Shown piece by piece: positions 61,228 to 64,000 of a stretch of 64,000 nucleotides of DNA. Position 1 is the first letter of the stretch; each line of letters begins with the position of its first letter. The DNA lies in the NCBI GenBank assembly GCA_963708115.1, contig CAVPRX010000002.1, positions 124,001-188,000 on the forward strand, in the 5' to 3' direction. The notes under the pieces were generated by a model. It saw only the letters and a program-made list of their open reading frames with translations. It was not told the DNA's origin and searched no databases. The position numbers and the translations under genes were made by a program. This stretch comes from VRUE01 sp963708115 (GTDB lineage Bacteria > Actinomycetota > Thermoleophilia > Solirubrobacterales > 70-9).

Positions 61228-62632
61228 GGAGGGCGTCGGCGACCTGGCGATCGTCCTCCACTCGCACATGCCCTACGTCGAGGGGTTCGGGACCTATCCC
61301 TTCGGCGAGGAGTGGCTGTTCGACGCTGTGACCCGGTCCTACCTGCCGGTGCTCGAGGTGGCGCGGGATTTGACGATGACCGTAACGCCGGTGCTGGCCG
61401 ATCAACTCGAGGACCGCGGGGCTGCCGAACGGTTGCGCGAGTTCCTGATCGAGTGGCGGGTCGGGGCCGCTGAGGCGGACGCCCCCGAGGTTGCGCCCGA
61501 GTGCCGGGAGGCCTGCGAGGCGGAGTCGGTGCGGTACCGACATGCACTGGAGCTGCTGGACGCGGCCGGCGGCGATCCCCTGCGGCCCTTCCAGGATGCG
61601 GCCGCGGACGGGCGGATCGCCCTGGCCGCTTCGGCCGCGACGCACGCCGTGCTGCCTTTGCTGGCGACTCGGGCAGGGCTGCGGTTGCAGCTCGATGCCG
61701 GCATCCGCTCGCACCGCCGCCGCTTCGACTGGGACGGCGGCTTCTGGCTGCCCGAGTGCGCCTACGCCCCGGGGCTGGAGCATCGCCTGGCCGAGCAGGG
61801 AGTGGGCTGGTTCTGTGTCGACCAGAGCGCCCACGGGCAGAACCCCTTGGACGCGCTGACCCCATCGGCCACCGACGCAGGCCCGGTGGCGCTGCCGATC
61901 GACTGGGAGGCAATCCAGTGGCTCTGGTCGCTGGACGGCTACCCGTCCGACCCCGCCCACGCGCAGTTCGCCGGCAAATCGCTGCGCGGGGTGCGGATCT
62001 GGAAGGTCGGCGGCGGGGCCTATGAGCCGGCCGTTGCCGAGGCGGTGGCGCGGCGTCAAGCAGGGGAGTTCCTTGCGGCCATCGCAGCCCGCCTGCGCGA
62101 TTTCGCCACGGAGCGCGGGCACCGTGGCCTGATCGTCTTCGCGATCGATACGGAGCTGCTCGGGCACTGGTGGTCGGAGGGCGTGATCTGGTTGCGCGAA
62201 GTGCTCTCCGGTGCTGCGGCGGCCGGCGTCCGTCTGCTCACCGCGCCGCAGGCTCTGGCCGAGCACGAGCCCGTCCAACGGCCCTTGGCCGCCTCGACTT
62301 GGGGCGAGCAGAAGGACCTGCGGACGTGGGACTCGCCGCCGGTCGCCGACCTCGCCTGGGGCGCCCGGCGACTCGAGCTTCGAGTGCTGCGGGCGCTCGC
62401 CCAAGGCCTGCGCGGGCCCGCGGCGCTGCGGGCTGCACGCGAGCTCCTCTCCGTTCAGGCAAGCGACTGGGCCTTTCTCGACAAGCGCGGTCAGGCGGGC
62501 GACTATCCCTTCCGCCGAGTTACCGATCACTCCGAGGCGTTGCTGGAGGCCATAGACTCTGCCGTCAGCAGCGACCCGCGTATGCGAGCACTAGCCCCGG
62601 ACCTGAGCCTCGCTCCCCTGTTGGAGCCCTAG
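61220..62632 (+). CDS. GH57-family alpha-glucan branching enzyme (Rv3031-like)
   Basis: 470 aa from ATG 61220, inside the end of the previous gene. GH57 barrel starting LAIVLHSHMPYVEG, with the nucleophile Glu in GGFWLPECAYAPGLE (~180) and the acid/base Asp in LIVFAIDTELLGHWWSEG (~310), then the helical C-terminal part (LSVQASDWAFL). It introduces alpha-1,6 branches into an alpha-1,4-glucan. The partner genes suggest a methylated glucan or glycogen-like product. Cytoplasmic, no signal peptide. Confidence 0.9.
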   Translation: MAEEGVGDLAIVLHSHMPYVEGFGTYPFGEEWLFDAVTRSYLPVLEVARDLTMTVTPVLADQLEDRGAAERLREFLIEWRVGAAEADAPEVAPECREACEAESVRYRHALELLDAAGGDPLRPFQDAAADGRIALAASAATHAVLPLLATRAGLRLQLDAGIRSHRRRFDWDGGFWLPECAYAPGLEHRLAEQGVGWFCVDQSAHGQNPLDALTPSATDAGPVALPIDWEAIQWLWSLDGYPSDPAHAQFAGKSLRGVRIWKVGGGAYEPAVAEAVARRQAGEFLAAIAARLRDFATERGHRGLIVFAIDTELLGHWWSEGVIWLREVLSGAAAAGVRLLTAPQALAEHEPVQRPLAASTWGEQKDLRTWDSPPVADLAWGARRLELRVLRALAQGLRGPAALRAARELLSVQASDWAFLDKRGQAGDYPFRRVTDHSEALLEAIDSAVSSDPRMRALAPDLSLAPLLEP

Positions 62633-62644
62633 CCAAAGCTTCCG

Positions 62645-63838
62645 ATGACTCGCGTGCTGATCCTCTCCTGGGAGTACCCGCCGCTGATCGAGGGCGGCCT
62701 GGCGCGGCATGTGCGCAAGCTCTCCGAGGCTCTGGTCGAGCGCGACGTCGAGGTCCACGTGCTCACCCGTGGTGGCGAGGAGTCGCCGGCCGAAGAGCGT
62801 CGCGGTGGTGTCCATATCCACCGCATCCGCGAGCCGCAGCGCCCCACAGAGCTGGGCGAGTTCGTCGCCTGGGTCGAGCGGATGAACTCCGACATGCTCG
62901 CCGCCGGGGTCGAGCTCGGCGACCGCTACAGCTTCGATCTCGTGCATGGCCATGATTGGCTGGTCGCCAACGCTTGCGACCACCTGGCGAAGCGCTTCGA
63001 GGCGCCGCTGGTGACGACGATCCACGCCACCGAGCACGGCCGCCACCAGGGCTGGGTCGACAAGCATCCGCAGAGCTACATCCACGGGGTCGAGCGCTGG
63101 ATCACCAACCGCTCGGAGCGCACGATCGCCTGCTCGCACTACATGCGCGAGCAGATCGTCGACATCTTCGGAGTCGAGGAGGAACGGGTCAGCGTCATCC
63201 CCAACGGCATCGACCCCGACGATCTCCCGGTCCAGGACCCGGCCGAGCTGAAGCGCATGCGGGCCGAGTTCGCGGCGCCCGAGGAGAAGCTGGTGCTACT
63301 GATCGGGCGGCTGGTCTACGAGAAGGGCTTCCAGCTTGCCCTGGAGGCGATGCCGCGGGTGATCGAGGAGGCGCCGGGAACGCGCTTCCTGGTCGCCGGC
63401 TCTGGCACCCACGAGGAGGAGCTGCACCGCCAGGCGCAGGAGCTGGGCCTGATGGAGCACGGCACATTCCTCGGTTGGATAGGCGACGACGTCCTCCACT
63501 CGCTCTACCGGATCGCCGACCTGACCGTGGTGCCCTCGATCTATGAGCCCTTCGGGCTGGTCGCGCTGGAGGCGATGGCCTCTGAATGCCCCTGCATCGT
63601 CGCCGACACCGGCGGCCTGCGCGAGGTCGTCCCGCACGAGGACGTCGGCCTGCGCTTCCGCTCAGACGACCCCGAAGCCCTCGCCGAGGTCGCGATCCGC
63701 GTGCTGCGCGACGATGAGCTAGGCCAGAGCCTCGTCGCCGAAGCCTACGAGCACCTGCGTCGTTTCGACTGGGGCGACGTCGCCGAGCAGACCGCCGCTG
63801 TCTACGCCGAACTAGCCGGCGACCCAAGCCCGGCCTAA
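62645..63838 (+). CDS. GT4-family alpha-glucosyltransferase (Rv3032-like)
   Basis: 397 aa. GT-B glycosyltransferase: N-terminal VLILSWEYPPLIEGGLARHV with the glycine loop for the nucleotide sugar, HGHDWLVA, TTIHATEHGR, VIPNGIDPDDL, GRLVYEKGFQLALEA, and the C-terminal EPFGLVALEAMA with the donor-binding Glu motif. It probably extends an alpha-1,4-glucan from an NDP-glucose. It lies 12 bp after the GH57 gene. The last A of its TAA stop is also the first base of the terminal palindromic element. Confidence 0.9.
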   Translation: MTRVLILSWEYPPLIEGGLARHVRKLSEALVERDVEVHVLTRGGEESPAEERRGGVHIHRIREPQRPTELGEFVAWVERMNSDMLAAGVELGDRYSFDLVHGHDWLVANACDHLAKRFEAPLVTTIHATEHGRHQGWVDKHPQSYIHGVERWITNRSERTIACSHYMREQIVDIFGVEEERVSVIPNGIDPDDLPVQDPAELKRMRAEFAAPEEKLVLLIGRLVYEKGFQLALEAMPRVIEEAPGTRFLVAGSGTHEEELHRQAQELGLMEHGTFLGWIGDDVLHSLYRIADLTVVPSIYEPFGLVALEAMASECPCIVADTGGLREVVPHEDVGLRFRSDDPEALAEVAIRVLRDDELGQSLVAEAYEHLRRFDWGDVAEQTAAVYAELAGDPSPA

Positions 63839-64000
63839 GAGCCTGTCTCATAACCTCCGCGCGCGCCTGGCGGCACCGGACACTTCGCGGGGCGGCGTCC
63901 TCGGTCGGCCAAATAGCCTTGGCTATTAGGCCTCCCTGCGTCCTACCCCCGCTCGGTCCGGCACTCGCCAGTCGCACACGCAGGTTATGAGACAGGCTCT
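63838..64000. mobile_element. 163-bp palindromic element with 19-bp terminal inverted repeats (MITE-like), reaching the window edge
   Basis: AGAGCCTGTCTCATAACCT at 63838-63856 is the exact reverse complement of the last 19 bases, 63982-64000. Inner parts pair imperfectly too (CTGGCG.GCACCGGAC against GTCCGGCACTCGCCAG; AATAGCC against GGCTATT around the centre). Nearly the whole element can therefore fold into one cruciform. There is no coding frame of note. It resembles a non-autonomous transposon or an extended palindromic repeat. It may continue beyond the window. Confidence 0.7.

Noticed and set aside
61139..62530. 463-codon frame opposite the GH57 gene
   Set aside because: Complementary strand of a conserved enzyme with intact catalytic motifs; no recognisable product.

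Overview
The window is a high-GC bacterial chromosome segment. Gene content points to Actinomycetota, most likely a Thermoleophilia/Solirubrobacterales-type lineage. The reasons are large NHL/propeller secreted proteins, a type IV pilus locus with PilM/N/O, a Get3-like ATPase pair resembling Rv3679-Rv3680, an FtsZ with an N-terminal extension, and a methyltransferase-GH57-GT4 trio in the order of mycobacterial Rv3030-Rv3032. The lineage call is inference from gene content; no rRNA or tRNA gene was recognised.

Region 1 (1-25300) is a secreted-protein accessory region built by duplication. A translationally coupled two-gene operon (propeller protein plus a ~920-aa exported protein) occurs twice, at 1-7037 and 15552-22300. 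Around the copies lie three lipoproteins of one family, a pair of ~275-aa exported paralogs, two small exported paralogs (a third is at 49216), and a collagen-like repeat protein. A decayed IS21-type element sits at 7118-8015. The primary sigma factor gene is embedded here, behind a leader that carries a terminator-like hairpin. Several exported-protein genes share a near-identical promoter, TTGACT-N17-TATGGA.

Region 2 (25348-30636) has four paralogous proteins with tandem HxlR-like winged helices, three of them in one operon, plus an M28-type peptidase lipoprotein with an unusual metal-site residue and a small coiled-coil membrane protein.

Region 3 (30798-46945) is a type IV pilus locus: PilB/GspE, PilT, PilC, major pilin, three minor-pilin-like proteins, prepilin peptidase, PilM, PilN, PilO and a PilP-position protein. 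A Fic protein and a VapBC module sit inside it. A cyclic-di-GMP-I type riboswitch precedes the major pilin gene, and the PilB N-terminus looks like the c-di-GMP-binding MshEN domain.

Region 4 (47027-59449) holds an HxlR regulator, an unknown 550-aa protein, a small exported paralog, two Get3/ArsA-like ATPases divergent from a ParA-like ATPase, then ftsZ, a gamma-glutamyltransferase, a class III adenylate cyclase and a secreted metzincin protease.

Region 5 (59452-64000) has a methyltransferase divergent from the trio that matches the mycobacterial methylglucose lipopolysaccharide genes. It ends in a 163-bp palindromic element with perfect 19-bp terminal inverted repeats.

A cross-cutting feature is that gspE, ftsZ, ggt and one small exported gene are each broken by single-base (+1) shifts. 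Because ftsZ and pilus genes are affected, uncorrected assembly indels are the simplest explanation, but this should be resolved before anyone relies on the gene models.
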